DNA from: Hsuehochloa calcarea
Lineage: Eukaryota; Streptophyta; Magnoliopsida; Poales; Poaceae
Length of the DNA stretch: 64,000 bases
Direction: 5' to 3'
NCBI GenBank assembly: GCA_036346395.1
Contig: CM070613.1
Coordinates: forward strand, 25,476,818 to 25,540,817
The position numbers and the translations under genes were made by a program. Within the stretch, counting starts at the first letter, position 1; every line of letters starts with the position of its first letter. Below, one piece after another: positions 24,163 through 35,314 of this stretch. Below the pieces are notes generated by a model. It was not told the DNA's origin and did not search any database. It was given only the letters and a program-made list of their open reading frames with translations.

Positions 24163-26514
24163 ATGGAATCTACAACTGAAAGTAGCAGTGCAAGTGTAAG
24201 CAATACATCTCCTGCTTTGCCGGTGCCACAACCACCTTCTAATGCTATAAATGTTTATGATCCAGCAGCTGGTGCATTGGTGCCAAGGAATGAAGTTGAT
24301 TTGACTGGTGAGACTAGTTCCGAGACTGACATTCCTGCTCCTGCTGGGAAGAGAGCAAAGAAATGCAGTTCTTATGTTTGGTAGCACTACACAAAATATG
24401 AGAAAAAGAAGATAGGATCAGATGATACGATGATTACAGAGTATTAGGCTAAATGCAATAAGTGCAGGTATGAATCTCGTTGTGAGAGTGTGAGAGGCAC
24501 ATCAGTCCTTTGGAATCACTTGGCTAACAAGCACCAAATCAAGGGAGGTCAGCAGCTTCTAAAATTGATGATGAGTGGAGACAACAACAACATTGCATCT
24601 ATTGAGACTTATAGGTATGATGAGGCTGATAGTTTGATAAAAATTATATTTGGCAATTATCATGCATGTATATCCCTTTAATATTGTTGAGCACAAGTAC
24701 TTTGTGGAGTTTATCAAGTCATTGCGCCCTAGTTTTCCAATTAAGAGTCGCATTACTGCCAGAAAAGATATATTAAATATCATTGTAGAGGAAAAGAAGA
24801 AGTTGTATGATTACTTCAAGACACTTGCATATCGCTTTAGTACAATCATGGACATGTGGACATCAAATCAAAATAAATGTTACATGTGCATCACTGTGCA
24901 TTTGATAGATGACAATTGGAACATGCAAAAAAATTGTTAAGTTCATGTATGTAGAAGGACATTATTCGGGAAGAAACTTATGCACACGGTTTCATAATAG
25001 TGTAGTGGACTGGAATCTTGATAGGAGATTGCTTACCCTTACTTTGGACAATGCGTCGGCCAATGATGTATGTTCTAAGGAAGTAGTACTAAAACTCAAT
25101 AAGTCAGCTCCCTTGATATGTGATGGTATCTTTTTTCATGTGAGATGCTTGAATCATATTTTAAACCTTGTTGCCCAAGATGGTTTGGAGCAAATTGCAC
25201 CAGCTATTGCAAATATCAAAAATACAATTGCAATTGTGAAGAACTCTCCATTGTAGTATGAGGAATTTATGAAGTGTGCATCAGAATGTGACTTAGATGT
25301 GACAAATGGTTTCCCCTTGGATGTTCCACTTTTGGGAGCCTTTTTCTTCGACACAGAAGCAAATATATGAGATGTGCACCGACTGTTGAAAATTGGACTA
25401 TAGAAAAATCTATATCTACATGTTTAAAGAAATTTTATGATGCTACTGAGATCTTCTCCGGCACTAAATATCCAACAACAAATCTATTTTTCAATACTTT
25501 TTCCAAGATTAAGCTTGCCATTGCAAACTGGTGTGATAGCCCTGATCCTATTATATCTATTATGGCTCATTTCATGCAAGTTAAGTATAATAAGTATTGG
25601 AAAAAGTCCAACATGGCTCTAGCTGTAGTATGTTTTCTTGATCCTAGATACAAGACAAAGTTGATACACTATTTTGCAGATAAGATTTACCATGACAATG
25701 CTCCAGAAGAAGTTGATAAATTCATGAGTGTTATTAACCAGTTGTTCTAGGTTTATGTGTTTAGTCCACTTGTAACTTCGAAGAAGACAACAACTACAAA
25801 TGTGCAAATAGTTGATTCTCAACCGTTAGACCAAGAGGTTGAGGATGAGGAGAGTGATGATGATCTTGATGCAAATCTTGAAAGGTTCTTGCATGACAGT
25901 AGTGTTGTAGGTCAAGGTACCAAAACTGAGTTGAAAGTGTATATAGAACAACCACTAGTGGAATGGAAAACAAAAGACAAAATCTTATTTGATGTTTTGT
26001 CATGGTGGAAGCTCAAGCAACCTGAGCTCCCTATTCTCTCCCGACTTGCTCGTGACGTCTTATCTATTCAGCGTCGACTATTGCTTCGGAGTCAACTTTT
26101 AGTGCTGGCGGACGTGTTGTTGATCTATTTCGCAGTCGCCTTGACCTGAAGTCGTGCAATCTTTGATTTGTACCAAAATTGATTGCAACATCTCGAAAAG
26201 GTAATATTGAGTTCTACGCTTGTGTTTGATTGGTTTGTGTGTAGTCTGTGAGGAAATATTTGAGTATAATTAATCTTTTGACATGAAGGTGTAGATATTG
26301 GTGGATCTGTCCTCACTAAGATGGACATGGAGGGCATCGAGCGATGCTTCGCAAGCTTGTTAATGGTTTGCTATTTTTTTACTTGACTATCTAGCTATTT
26401 GACTTAATTTAATGTCACCTTAATACATGACACTCATTGAATTAAAACTTGTAGTTACAGGAGCACGATGATATGTATGATTTGGAGGATGTGTTGGAGG
26501 ACATGGATGAATGA
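24163..26514 (+). pseudogene. hAT transposase (RICESLEEPER/Ac type), broken
   Basis: A BED zinc finger is recognisable at about 24360-24540 (SSYVW, CNKCRYESRC, LWNHLANKH), interrupted by TAG codons at 24382 and 24446. The catalytic RNase-H-like part follows: MDMWTSNQN, LTLDNASAND, HVRCLNHILNLVAQDGL with a stop at 25254, then WKKSNMALAVVCFLDPRYK with a stop at 25748. The C-terminal dimerisation motif is present (VLSWWKLKQPELPILSRLARDVLS). A frameshift near 26070 puts STIASESTFSAGGRVVD in another frame. A last small exon, ending LEDVLEDMDE, lies at 26461-26514. It is the former transposase of the 11946-27526 element. Confidence 0.88.
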
Positions 26515-27526
26515 CCAATCACTAGGTAAATTTCCAATCTTTTAAACTTGACCTATTAATTTTTGCCATGATATTGTTTATTGTTTATTCCTTGTGTCAG
26601 TGTGTTGTGTAATGATCAGATGTTTAGGTCGAGTTCTGTGAAGCGAGATAACAAAGCTTTAATAAATTATCCCTACCACACATACTTGTGCTCATTACAA
26701 ACATATGACATGCTTGTGTACCTCGCTGAGCAGTACTTAATGATGATGCCATCTTTTTTTACTATTGAACTCTTGATCTCTAGCATATTCTTTTGTTCTA
26801 AATGTAAAGGTTGTATGCTTCTAGCTTTGCTTGTTGTTTCTTTCAAAAATTGGCTACTGTACCGTCGACATTAAATCCAGTTTGCCTTAATTTATATAGT
26901 AGATTGGTGATGTGAACATTTATATGAATGACCCTGATGATTTTCCATTTTTAAATTTAAGCTTCTTCAATGCTAGTGGAAGAGGAAGATGGCGAGATGT
27001 CACTGGCCTGCTGCTTGTTAAGAAAACAGATATGTGATGAATTAAGTGTACTGCTATGCATTTTTTTGAGGCATGGTATCTTGGATTCTTGGTATTATTG
27101 AACTATGTATGTTATGAATGAACTAGGTGCGAACTAAGTTTTATGTATGTGATCAACTAAGTGTGAATGTATGATGACTTGTGAGTTATAAGCTAAATGT
27201 GGTAAACTAAGTGTCATGTTTGTGATGAACTAATTAATGCATCTTGCTAGTGCCAATGTTATGTGTGGTTGCTAAAAATATGAACAATTCATGAATTTTT
27301 GCATCAAATAAACTAGTTATATGTTTTCATTAATTTCTGACATACAATTTAAGGGGTTTTCATGTTCTGAAAAATATTCGTGACCGTTTTCGTTTCTATT
27401 CGTATTCGATATTATTGGTATCTATATTCGTATCCGGGTATTCGTATTTGTATATGCATTCGGGGAAAAAATATGAAAAAATATGGTATAGCCATTATCC
27501 GCCTGTTCGATCCGTTTTCACCCCTA
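26515..27526. other. 3' subterminal part of the hAT element
   Basis: AT-rich, no gene. It contains repeats of AACTAAGTG-like words at 27050-27230 and a dense run of ATTCGTATTCG-like words at 27380-27470 before the right terminal inverted repeat. Such subterminal repeats are where hAT transposases bind, by analogy with Ac. Confidence 0.6.
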
Positions 27527-27534
27527 TCTGCATG

Positions 27535-28003
27535 TTTCATAGCATACTCGAAAGCTACCTTTATAGCTGTTTAGTTGCGGAGTAGTGTTTGGAAACTTGT
27601 AAGTGTACTATTACATATGTAAGAAACTATGTTGATCTCAGGTCTAAGTATTATACATCATCATTGCTTGAGACCAACTGATGTCACACAAAATCATAAC
27701 AATCTCAATAGTATCTCAAAGTGGGTCAATCACATTATTGATTTGATATCCCTATATCTACGACCTAGTGAAATATGGTCATCAATCAATATATATGCTA
27801 GTCGATGAGTCACTAGTGTCCCGACCAGTGACAACTGACCATAGATACATTTAGAATGACATAATATAACTTATAGAGCTTCATCAACAAGTCACATACT
27901 TGTTAATCTATAATAAATGATAATTCATCCAAGGAACATGATAACATTAATTCTATAACTCATAAACATAGCTGTGATACAATCATAGGGCATATCACCA
28001 ACA
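27535..28003 (-). mobile_element. Copia LTR of BARE/RIRE1 type, upstream part (split by hAT)
   Basis: On the minus strand it starts TGTTGGTGATATGCCC at 28003 and runs leftwards to the hAT insertion, continuing at 11945. A diverged second piece of the same LTR lies at about 5447-5925. The start word is characteristic of BARE-, WIS- and Angela-like LTRs. No coding part of this element was seen. Confidence 0.6.
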
Positions 28004-28224
28004 TGCGAAACATCATGTGATTTGAGCACAAAAATCATGGACATTATTGGCCCATGATCAAGCGGGGTGGGGCAGTGGAGTGGGAAGGACCAGGGGGAGT
28101 TGAATTAGTACCCTATGGTAAAGAAAAGTGGCGTCACTAGCTAAAGAATGTGTGCAGTCACAACAAACATCTTTATAAATATTTAGATTATTGGTTGTAT
28201 GAAAATAGAGTTTTTGGCTGTTTT

Positions 28225-28625
28225 TTTATTCGTTATAGCAAAAGTAGCCCTTGAACGCACGAAATGACAAAAATAACACCATAGTAGGTCATGAAGGAGC
28301 CACGTGTCACCTGCAGTGCTCCAGGATCGCGGCAGGATGAAAACACTGACGGTAGCAATGGCCAAGCGCGGGAGGAAGGCGTGGTACCGTAGGAGCAAAT
28401 CACCGTGCTCTTGGTCTGCAGAACGGGAGGGTGGCAATAGCCTACAACGCTCACTGAGAGTGGCATGTTTCCTGTTGCACCCTCTGCGTCACCCACTCAC
28501 ACTCGGCCTGGCTTGCCGCAGTCCGGGAGCGCTGCATGTGACACACGACGTTTGCCTAGCATATTGTGGTGTCATTTATATAATTTCATGTAACCAGAGC
28601 TACTTTTGCTATTGCGAATAAAAAA
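28225..28625. mobile_element. Fold-back element with long inverted arms
   Basis: The left arm starts ATTCGTTATAGCAAAAGTAG near 28229 and the reverse complement of the right arm starts ATTCGCAATAGCAAAAGTAG. Inverted similarity extends for more than 100 bases through GTGTCACCTGCAGTGCTCC against GTGTCACATGCAGCGCTCC. The middle is GC-rich. A clear target duplication was not found, so the superfamily is open; a Mutator-like MITE is one option. Confidence 0.6.
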
Positions 28626-28921
28626 TCAGACAAATCAGCCAAAGACTCACGAAAATGATACGACGAATTAGTCAACAAATTAAGTCATGTTTTGGATGAG
28701 ACAAGATAGGATGTTAGACTGCTTGTGAACTAAAGTGAATAAGTTTTTTTTTTAGATGAGCATTGCTCGATCAAATCAATCTAAGCCGTCGGAAGAAGAT
28801 CTGGGTGGCTTGAAAACATTGTGGCTAGCTTGGCATCTAGCTTTGGCACCTGACCTAAGCTAGTTTTGTTCCAAAACCACCCCAAGTCCCAATCCATCCT
28901 AGAGTCCTATTTATATATAGC

Positions 28922-29640
28922 TAGATGTGTCCAACTAGGCCGTGCTTGTCGGTCGGCCCAAAGCACGACATTGTTGGCTTGGCCCAATAAGTCGTGCCGT
29001 GCTTGGGTCGCGACCTCGCCAAGGGGGCCGGCAAGGTCCAGCATGCACAATATCGTGCTTGGTATAACACGGTTGGCATGACGGCGGAGGCCGGTCTTCT
29101 TTTCTGCCTCCACCCTGGGCACCTTCCTACAGCGCTGGCATGGCCCTGCGACATAAGGTGGTGATGGAGGAGGCAGAGGACAAGACGACGCATGGCCCCG
29201 TGGCATGAGGTGGCGGCTGCTCCCGCGACAGTGGTGGTGGAGGAGACAACACACGGCCCTGTGACGTGAGGTGGCAGAGGAGGAGACGGTGTGTAGCTGT
29301 GGAGGAGGAGGAGGCGTCGTCAGCGCTAGTTGGCGGAGGAGGAGATGATGTGCGGCAGCGGCGAACGAGGAGGCGATGTGTGGCTGGCCCCACAACACGA
29401 GGCGGATGGGAAACAAGGGAAAGGTTGGGAACTTCTAGATGTGCTAAATGGGCCGACCTAGCCCGTCGAGTTAACCATGCCCGGACCGGTATAACACGGC
29501 TTGTGAGCTCAGCTTGCCGTGCATGGGTCGACGACTGAGTCTACAGACCGCACGATACAATCCATCTAATTTGCCAAGTCAGTCGAACCGTGTTTAAATG
29601 GGCCGTGCCAAGCCATGCCGTGCGGCAAGTTTGGACCGGC
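28922..29640. mobile_element. GC-rich repeat with degenerate hAT-like ends
   Basis: The left end reads TAGATGTGTCCAACTAGGCC, close to the ends of the MITE at 36466-36975. The right end near 29640 shows a degenerate inverted match (GTCCAAACTTGCCGCACGGC on the other strand). The inside is rich in GGGCCGTGCC-like words and purine repeats. No target duplication is visible, so the right border is approximate. ORFs inside are composition-driven. Confidence 0.4.
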
Positions 29641-29855
29641 AGAGGCAGCTAGCTAGACAGCATCTCTCTGCATGCCTGCCGGCGCGACAAAGCAAAGCGA
29701 TTGATACGTGCAGCCAAAGGCAGCCGTACAACTTTGATATATGCAACCCTGCATGCATACACCCCCGGCGCGGCCGTCTCTCATCCATCTCTAGCTAGTC
29801 TGCGCAGGTTTATTTCTGGCTTGCGCCAAAACCATGTACGTGAGGTAGGAGCGTC

Positions 29856-30359
29856 ATGTGGTGGCCGTGTAGATCGTGGAGTCCGCCCCCCCGGGCCGGA
29901 GAGCCGGAGGAGGATAAGCAGGAGCCGGCGGCGGGTCATCACCACCTCCTCATCGAGCACGGCGACGTCGAGACCGAGTCTTCGTCGTCGGAGCACTTCC
30001 TGGGGCTGCCGGTGGAGGAGGAGGTTCACGTCGAGGACCCGGCTGGAGAACAGACATGCAGCGCGGCCGAGGAGGCGATGGCTCCCACGGCGGAGCCTGC
30101 TGCTTGGGTGATGGAGGAGGAGGAGGAGGGGACAGGCAGTGAAAGTGATGGTGAGGACGCGGAGGCGGGTAGCGCCGGCGAAGTGGGGAGGAGGAGGGGG
30201 AGGCGAGGCGGGAAGAGGAGGAGTAGTAGTAGGCGAGGCCGGCATCCGGTGCGCATGGTCGTCGGCACCGCGGCTGTGATGCTGCTCGCTCTCGTGGCGC
30301 TTGTCGCATCATGGAGGAGGCGGCAGCGCCGGCGCGGGCGGCCAGCCGCGTCTGGATGA
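29856..30359 (+). CDS. Small putative tail-anchored protein, unknown function
   Basis: A single-exon frame of 167 codons from ATG 29856 to TGA 30359. I do not recognise the family. The protein is acidic over residues about 15-105 (many E and D, including a run of five or more E), then strongly basic (RRRGRRGGKRRSSSRRGR, about 118-135). It then has one hydrophobic segment, VVGTAAVMLLALVALVASW, and a short basic tail (RRRQRRRGRP). That layout suggests a protein anchored by its C-terminus, with the acidic part in the cytosol. G+C bias at third positions is high, as in many grass genes. There is no nearby partner gene. The gene is plausible but not proven. Confidence 0.5.
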   Translation: MWWPCRSWSPPPRAGEPEEDKQEPAAGHHHLLIEHGDVETESSSSEHFLGLPVEEEVHVEDPAGEQTCSAAEEAMAPTAEPAAWVMEEEEEGTGSESDGEDAEAGSAGEVGRRRGRRGGKRRSSSRRGRHPVRMVVGTAAVMLLALVALVASWRRRQRRRGRPAASG

Positions 30360-30770
30360 CGCGCGCGCGGCAGTAATTAGCAGCGCGTAGCGGTTGTGTA
30401 TAGGTCCGAATTGTCAGGTGTGTATTTGTACGTGTACGTACGTACGTACGTATTTATAGTTGTGCATGCATTCATGGTTTGTTGCCCCATGTATTGGAGT
30501 ATTATTGTGTCAGTCTACGAGTTCATGTATGACTTGAGGATTATTATTATTTTTCTTCTTACAATACAGACGTACGCAGTGTACGAAAGGAATCAAATGG
30601 CAAAACCGTTTTTTTTTTTGTCATAGTGTATATTTGCACACGTTATATATCCCCTTGATTGTACTACGTTTGTGCTCTTAAGATGTGGAAGCCAAAATAG
30701 CTAGCTCTCGCAAAAAAAAAAAAACTGTATAACTAAATGGGCATTCCATTTTCGGCCCATTTAGTTTTAG
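30360..30770. other. Spacer with GTAC microsatellite
   Basis: AT-rich DNA between two plus-strand genes. A GTAC/ACGT microsatellite lies at about 30430-30453. A perfect 12-bp inverted repeat (AACTAAATGGGC and its complement) is found at 30731-30742 and 30755-30766, about 75 bases before the first ATG of the next gene. Confidence 0.6.
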
Positions 30771-30840
30771 CGAAATAAATTCGATATTTCGATTTCCAGC
30801 GAGTCAAAGTCGAAGCCCGACTCACCAAGCCCGACTACTG

Positions 30841-33403
30841 ATGCTCCGCCGCCGCCGCCTCCTCCACGGCTTCTCCCGCCGCCGGCGTCCTTGCTCCGGC
30901 GAGCCTTCCGCTCGGATGCCTCCCTCGAGGCCATCCGGTCACACTCGTCATCTGAGGGCCAGGCGGGCCCCGCGCACCTCGCGCTCTACAACTACCCCAC
31001 CTTCGCCGGCGCCTACGCCGCGCTCGCCGCCCACCTCTTCCACCGCTGCCTCCGCCGACGCCTCCTCGTCCTCCCCTTCTCCTCCGTCGAGCCCTTTGGG
31101 TTTCTCCTGAGTCCTGACTTGTCTCTCCCCATTCCCCATTTTACTTGTGTTAATTAGCTTATGTGCTTCTTCCATGGCGTGTGTTCTTGGACCGATCGAT
31201 CAAGTAGAGCTGCGGACTTCGAGACTGCGGGGTTCCAGACGTGCTATCTTTTGGATTTCATTGGGCCAAACAAGCTTGCTTTGGAGCTCTCTCAATTCAT
31301 TCCCAGGTGCGTGCACTAACAAGTTACAGAAGAAATGGATAACTAGATAAGCTGATGGGACACTAGGAAACAGTTGAGGTTCTATGTTTGCCGACAATGC
31401 TCAGAGGATGATTTGAGTAGTTGGTGAAATGGAAAAGGAAGTGGCTTTTGTGTGGTAGGAAGAAAAGGAAGGAACAAAATCTATTATCTTGCAATCTTTG
31501 CATATACACAATGGTGAAAGCAGTTTACGGAATTCGAGTTTTCAGTTTACTTATAACTATGCAATTGACAAGTTGCTTTAGATACCTTATAACTACGTAC
31601 CTTACAATTTTGCCCAATCATCACACTGCCCCTGAAATTTCCATTTTTTCCGTGGCTAAAAAAATAAGTTCCGATGATGAGAAATATTATCATGTGAGAG
31701 CTTTTTTAAGTGACCAATTTGGTAGAGGAATATATGTACTGATATAACCTCATTCCAAATGATGCAGTGTGGTAGCATTTGATCACCGGCAAGGTACACT
31801 AGTAAGGATCTCCCAATTGGGTCAGTGCCCAAGTAATCTTGAGCTTCACATTGACACAACGAAGAGCAGTGCTCGAGCTGTATTTGATTATTTCTCCAAG
31901 AAGCTTGCAGGGACAAAATCTGATTCTGTGAGTAGAGAAATCATTTATGTTTCAGTTCATTGTCTTGTGTCATTTGAGAAAAAGAACAAGAGGTTGTTCT
32001 CTTTTCATACAGGACATGTGCGAGAACCTGTTGGACCAAGAAGATGAGGAGCGAGTTTCAAATGTTTTAAAATACGTAGAGGATGCAGATCTGCGACAGT
32101 GGCAGCTGCCCAACACCAAGGAATTTCATACAGCTCTCAGGGATGAACGTGCAAAGTTAAACTGTGTGACAAATCCTCATGTTTTCGAACAGGTAAAGGT
32201 CTACCAGTCGACATCGTGCTTATTTATTTTCTTTACCCCGGACATGGTCAATGACTACATTATTGGTACCCCAAACAGCTACTGCAACTTGATGTGAGCA
32301 ATCTGCTCGCTAGGGGGAAGTCATTAGCTCACGATCGTCTAGAGGCTGCAGGGAAGTTAATACAGAAGCCTTTCAAGATTCAGCTCGGAAGAGGGTCATA
32401 TGGTGAATGCTTTGTAAGTGAACAGGATGCTCTTGCATTGTTATACTGCTCTCCATCAGCTGTGCTTGATCTACCTTTTGATTGCTTAATAGCACCTTTT
32501 ATTTTCTTTGCTGAAGCCTTCTGATTGGACTACTTTTGCAAAAGCATGTAGTGTGCATCCAGGAGTGCTATCGCTTTAATGGTACTAGGCTACTAGCTAC
32601 TGGACATAAGCATCTATTGTCAAAAATCGGATGCTGTGGCTCATTCTTTCCGTCTTGTTTAGTTGATTTTAGCATCTATCTAAAGTTCAAAGGGGGACAG
32701 GTGGACAGAATAGTTTCTCATCTGAAATCGATCATTGACCCTATAGTTGAAAAATAGGCCATTTGATGCAAGTTAGGTATGTTTATGCTTAACCACATTT
32801 ATTCATGGATTCTTGTGTGCCTGAAGTATATAGCATACTTGGTTTCATGCTTGGACATGACCCAGCTCCAGAGTCTGCCACTAGAAATTGTTTGGCTAAT
32901 AAATCTCATTTGCTGTATTACATGTTGTTTCCCCATACTATTATAGGCAATCAGAGCAGATGGGAATTCAGAATTGAGCCATGAAATTGGTTTGGTGTTG
33001 AGCAAGTGGAGTGCTGCTGCTGGATTAAGGTATGAGCTCTATTCTGGTTCCACAGCACATGAACACATAAATCATGTGTACTAAGTGTTCCTTCAGTAAT
33101 TTAATTCAAGAATGCTTTCTTTTTATCATAGACCAATCGGAGCAGTGGTCTTCATGCAACGTGGTATGCTGAAGATCTGCTTGAGGACTACAGACAGCAC
33201 AACTAATACAGCAGAGATTTCTAAGGTACGCCATATTTCTGAATGTTTCTATAAATCTGCATAGCCTTTAAGCTGGATTTAATTGTTCATTTCTTGCTGC
33301 ATTGTAAAAATTTTAGGCGTACGGTGGAGGTGGAAAACCCAGCTCAAGTTCTTTCGCGCTAAGAATGGACGAGTTCAATGCCTGGACTTCAGCGAACTCA
33401 TGA
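30841..33403 (+). CDS. DHH/DHHA1-family phosphoesterase-like protein
   Basis: Eight exons with canonical GT-AG borders: 30841-31099 (start uncertain), 31208-31306, 31768-31927, 32013-32192, 32279-32413, 32947-33029, 33132-33225 and 33317-33403. Exon 1 gives LALYNYPTFAGAYAALAAHL and LLVLPFSSVEPF, exon 2 TCYLLDFIGPNKLALEL, and exon 3 VVAFDHRQGT, where DHR replaces the DHH signature. The last exon has GGGGKPSSSSFALRM, like the Gly-rich DHHA1 motif. DHH proteins are Mn-dependent phosphoesterases; the changed motif makes activity uncertain. The conserved frame in exon 1 has no in-frame ATG back to a stop at 30768, while the ATG at 30841 is in another frame. A 5' indel, an extra exon or a non-AUG start is possible. 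It converges with the NYN gene. Confidence 0.72.
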
Positions 33404-35314
33404 ACTAACCTGGAAGACAAACCCGTTAAATTGTCGTACAGGTACTTGCGCTTAGCTGGGCACAATCACACAGATTTCCAGAGTTGCAAGGAAGAGGTGA
33501 AAATGAGGAAGAATTCCCCAATTGATAGGCTGGGCGAAGCAGCACAAGTGATCCGTACAGCGTAATCTGCTATCCTTACCCTCCAGTAGACGTAAATGCG
33601 AGTGTTTCAGTTTTACAGAGAATATAAGGAAGCGTATTTTGGCAGAAGATATTACACACCGTTGTGAACTAATTGTACACTGTACACAAACAAAGACGCA
33701 CACAGCCACATACTCTCCCTCTCTCTCTCTAAAACCCCTAATTGTACATTTTACCACCTCCATGTGGTAATACCTGCATCTTCTATGCTCCATATGTTGC
33801 TCAGGGTGAATTAAATTAACAAACCGGTGATTTTGGCCTGGGTTCTAGCGGATTAAACAGAATAGTTCAACCTTGTTTCATTATGTCAACGAGGAGCAGG
33901 ACTGGGTTTAGCTTTCACAAGTTTGATCAAATGTCTAGTAAGATCCGGGCAAAAAAGATTCCATTCGATCAGGGGATAGTGGCAGAACCAGTGCACCAGA
34001 CGGCAAGCAAGATAGATATCAACACATGCAAGACGGATCGCAACGTAACACCAATTACCAGAAATTATGGCTCACTGTCAGCATCTATAACACAAAATCG
34101 TAACCTCAACTCAAGACGCATTTTCCATGCGAAATTTCAGACATTAACTGAATATGTATTCAGATCAGAAGACAGATTCATAATAAACATACTCAAATAA
34201 AGGCACCTCTCCACATCATTATACTTCCAAAATATGGGTGCAGATTTGACATTACGAGTGATGCACCGATGCTTGCCCAATGGCCATTGGGTGCCAGGAA
34301 AAACTATATTGTTTTGAAAATTTTATCGAACCTTACAGGTGAACCGGTAACCGCCGGTGTCCGGATATTTCGGCAAAATTTCAGACGAAAATTTTGAATT
34401 GAAGTTTGAATTTTTGCCATGGAAAACTATATTGTTTCGAAAATTTTATCGGACTTTACAGATAGAACCGGTAACCGCCGGTGACCGGATATTTCAGCAA
34501 AATTTCAAACAAAATTTTTGAATTGAAGTTTGAAATTTTCATATGTAAAGACAAAATTTATCTAAATTTTGAATTAAAATTTGAATTTCAATGAACATGA
34601 GATAAATACTATTTTTATGCCTGGTATGAAATTTTATCGATAACACTGGTCGTCGGTTACAGATGAAATTGTCGACAGTTTTCCATGTTAGGTGCCAACA
34701 TTGACATCTAAGCTACGCATGCGTGTAAGTACATTGAGTGCAACCATCTTCACAAAACAATTGCAGCTTTCCCTTTTTAAGCATATGTTATAACACGTGG
34801 TAGAGTTAGATGAACATCACTCGTTTCCTGTATTTATTACACATCTGAACCATTCTACAAAATTTTGTTAATCAAAGTTGTTCAGCACTGCTTCACTACA
34901 CCACCATAAACCCGGCCCCTTAAATAAATAGAACATTCTACCCTAAGATGATGTTCGTCAATGTAACTACTGAAGACAATCCACTTCTTAAGATGATATC
35001 TGGGGAAAATGTAATTAAAAACATTCTCAAGCCACTGCACACGAGCAGAGACAAAATGATCGAGATGATCTGAGAATAGCTCTCAGAATGGCAACGTCGT
35101 GGAATTGACGGCAAAAGAGGCTAGCTCATGGGGTGCTCACTGAATATATCATTTCAACCAGGCAACCTCGAGCTCTTTGCCTTCTGCAGAGAGCCCAACA
35201 CACTGTTGGCTAACTTTCCTTGTCTTCAACCTCATCTGAATCCGACACAAAACAATATTTTGGCACCATTGTAGACTTTTGTGCATTTCCTGGGATCAGA
35301 TCTTCACGATAACC
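33404..35314. other. Intergenic region between convergent genes
   Basis: Contains the 3' ends of both neighbours, a CT-rich stretch near 33716-33733, an ORF at 33883-34200 without motif, and the tandem repeat at 34299-34545. Nothing else was recognised. Confidence 0.5.
34299..34545. repeat. Two tandem copies of a 122-bp unit
   Basis: The words AAAACTATATTGTTT, ACCGGTAACCGCCGGTG and AATTGAAGTTTGAA recur at a spacing of about 122 bases, starting near 34299 and 34421. A third, diverged piece may follow to 34600. The GGTAACCGCCGGT words resemble the inner part of the MITE at 44379-44778, so this may be a decayed relative. Confidence 0.7.

Larger units (their letters stand above)
11946..27526 (+). 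mobile_element. Ac-like hAT transposon, itself invaded by retroelements
   Basis: The left end reads TAGGTGTGAAAACGGATCGA and the reverse complement of the right end reads TAGGGGTGAAAACGGATCGA, a terminal inverted repeat with one mismatch. The flanks are TCCGCATG (11938-11945) and TCTGCATG (27527-27534), an 8-bp target duplication with one change, as expected for hAT elements. Subterminal DNA on both sides is rich in ATTCGTATTCG-like words. Removing the Copia insertion (12953-23982) leaves about 4.6 kb, close to the size of maize Ac. A BED-finger transposase pseudogene lies at 24163-26514. The transposase is broken, so the element is non-autonomous now. Confidence 0.9.

Noticed and set aside
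29127..29416. His- and Ser/Pro-rich minus-strand ORFs
   Set aside because: Composition effect of GAGGAGG-type repeats in a GC-rich transposon-like element.
29781..30312. Minus-strand ORFs opposite the small membrane protein gene
   Set aside because: Only Arg/Pro/Ser-rich shadow translation; the plus frame has a structured layout.
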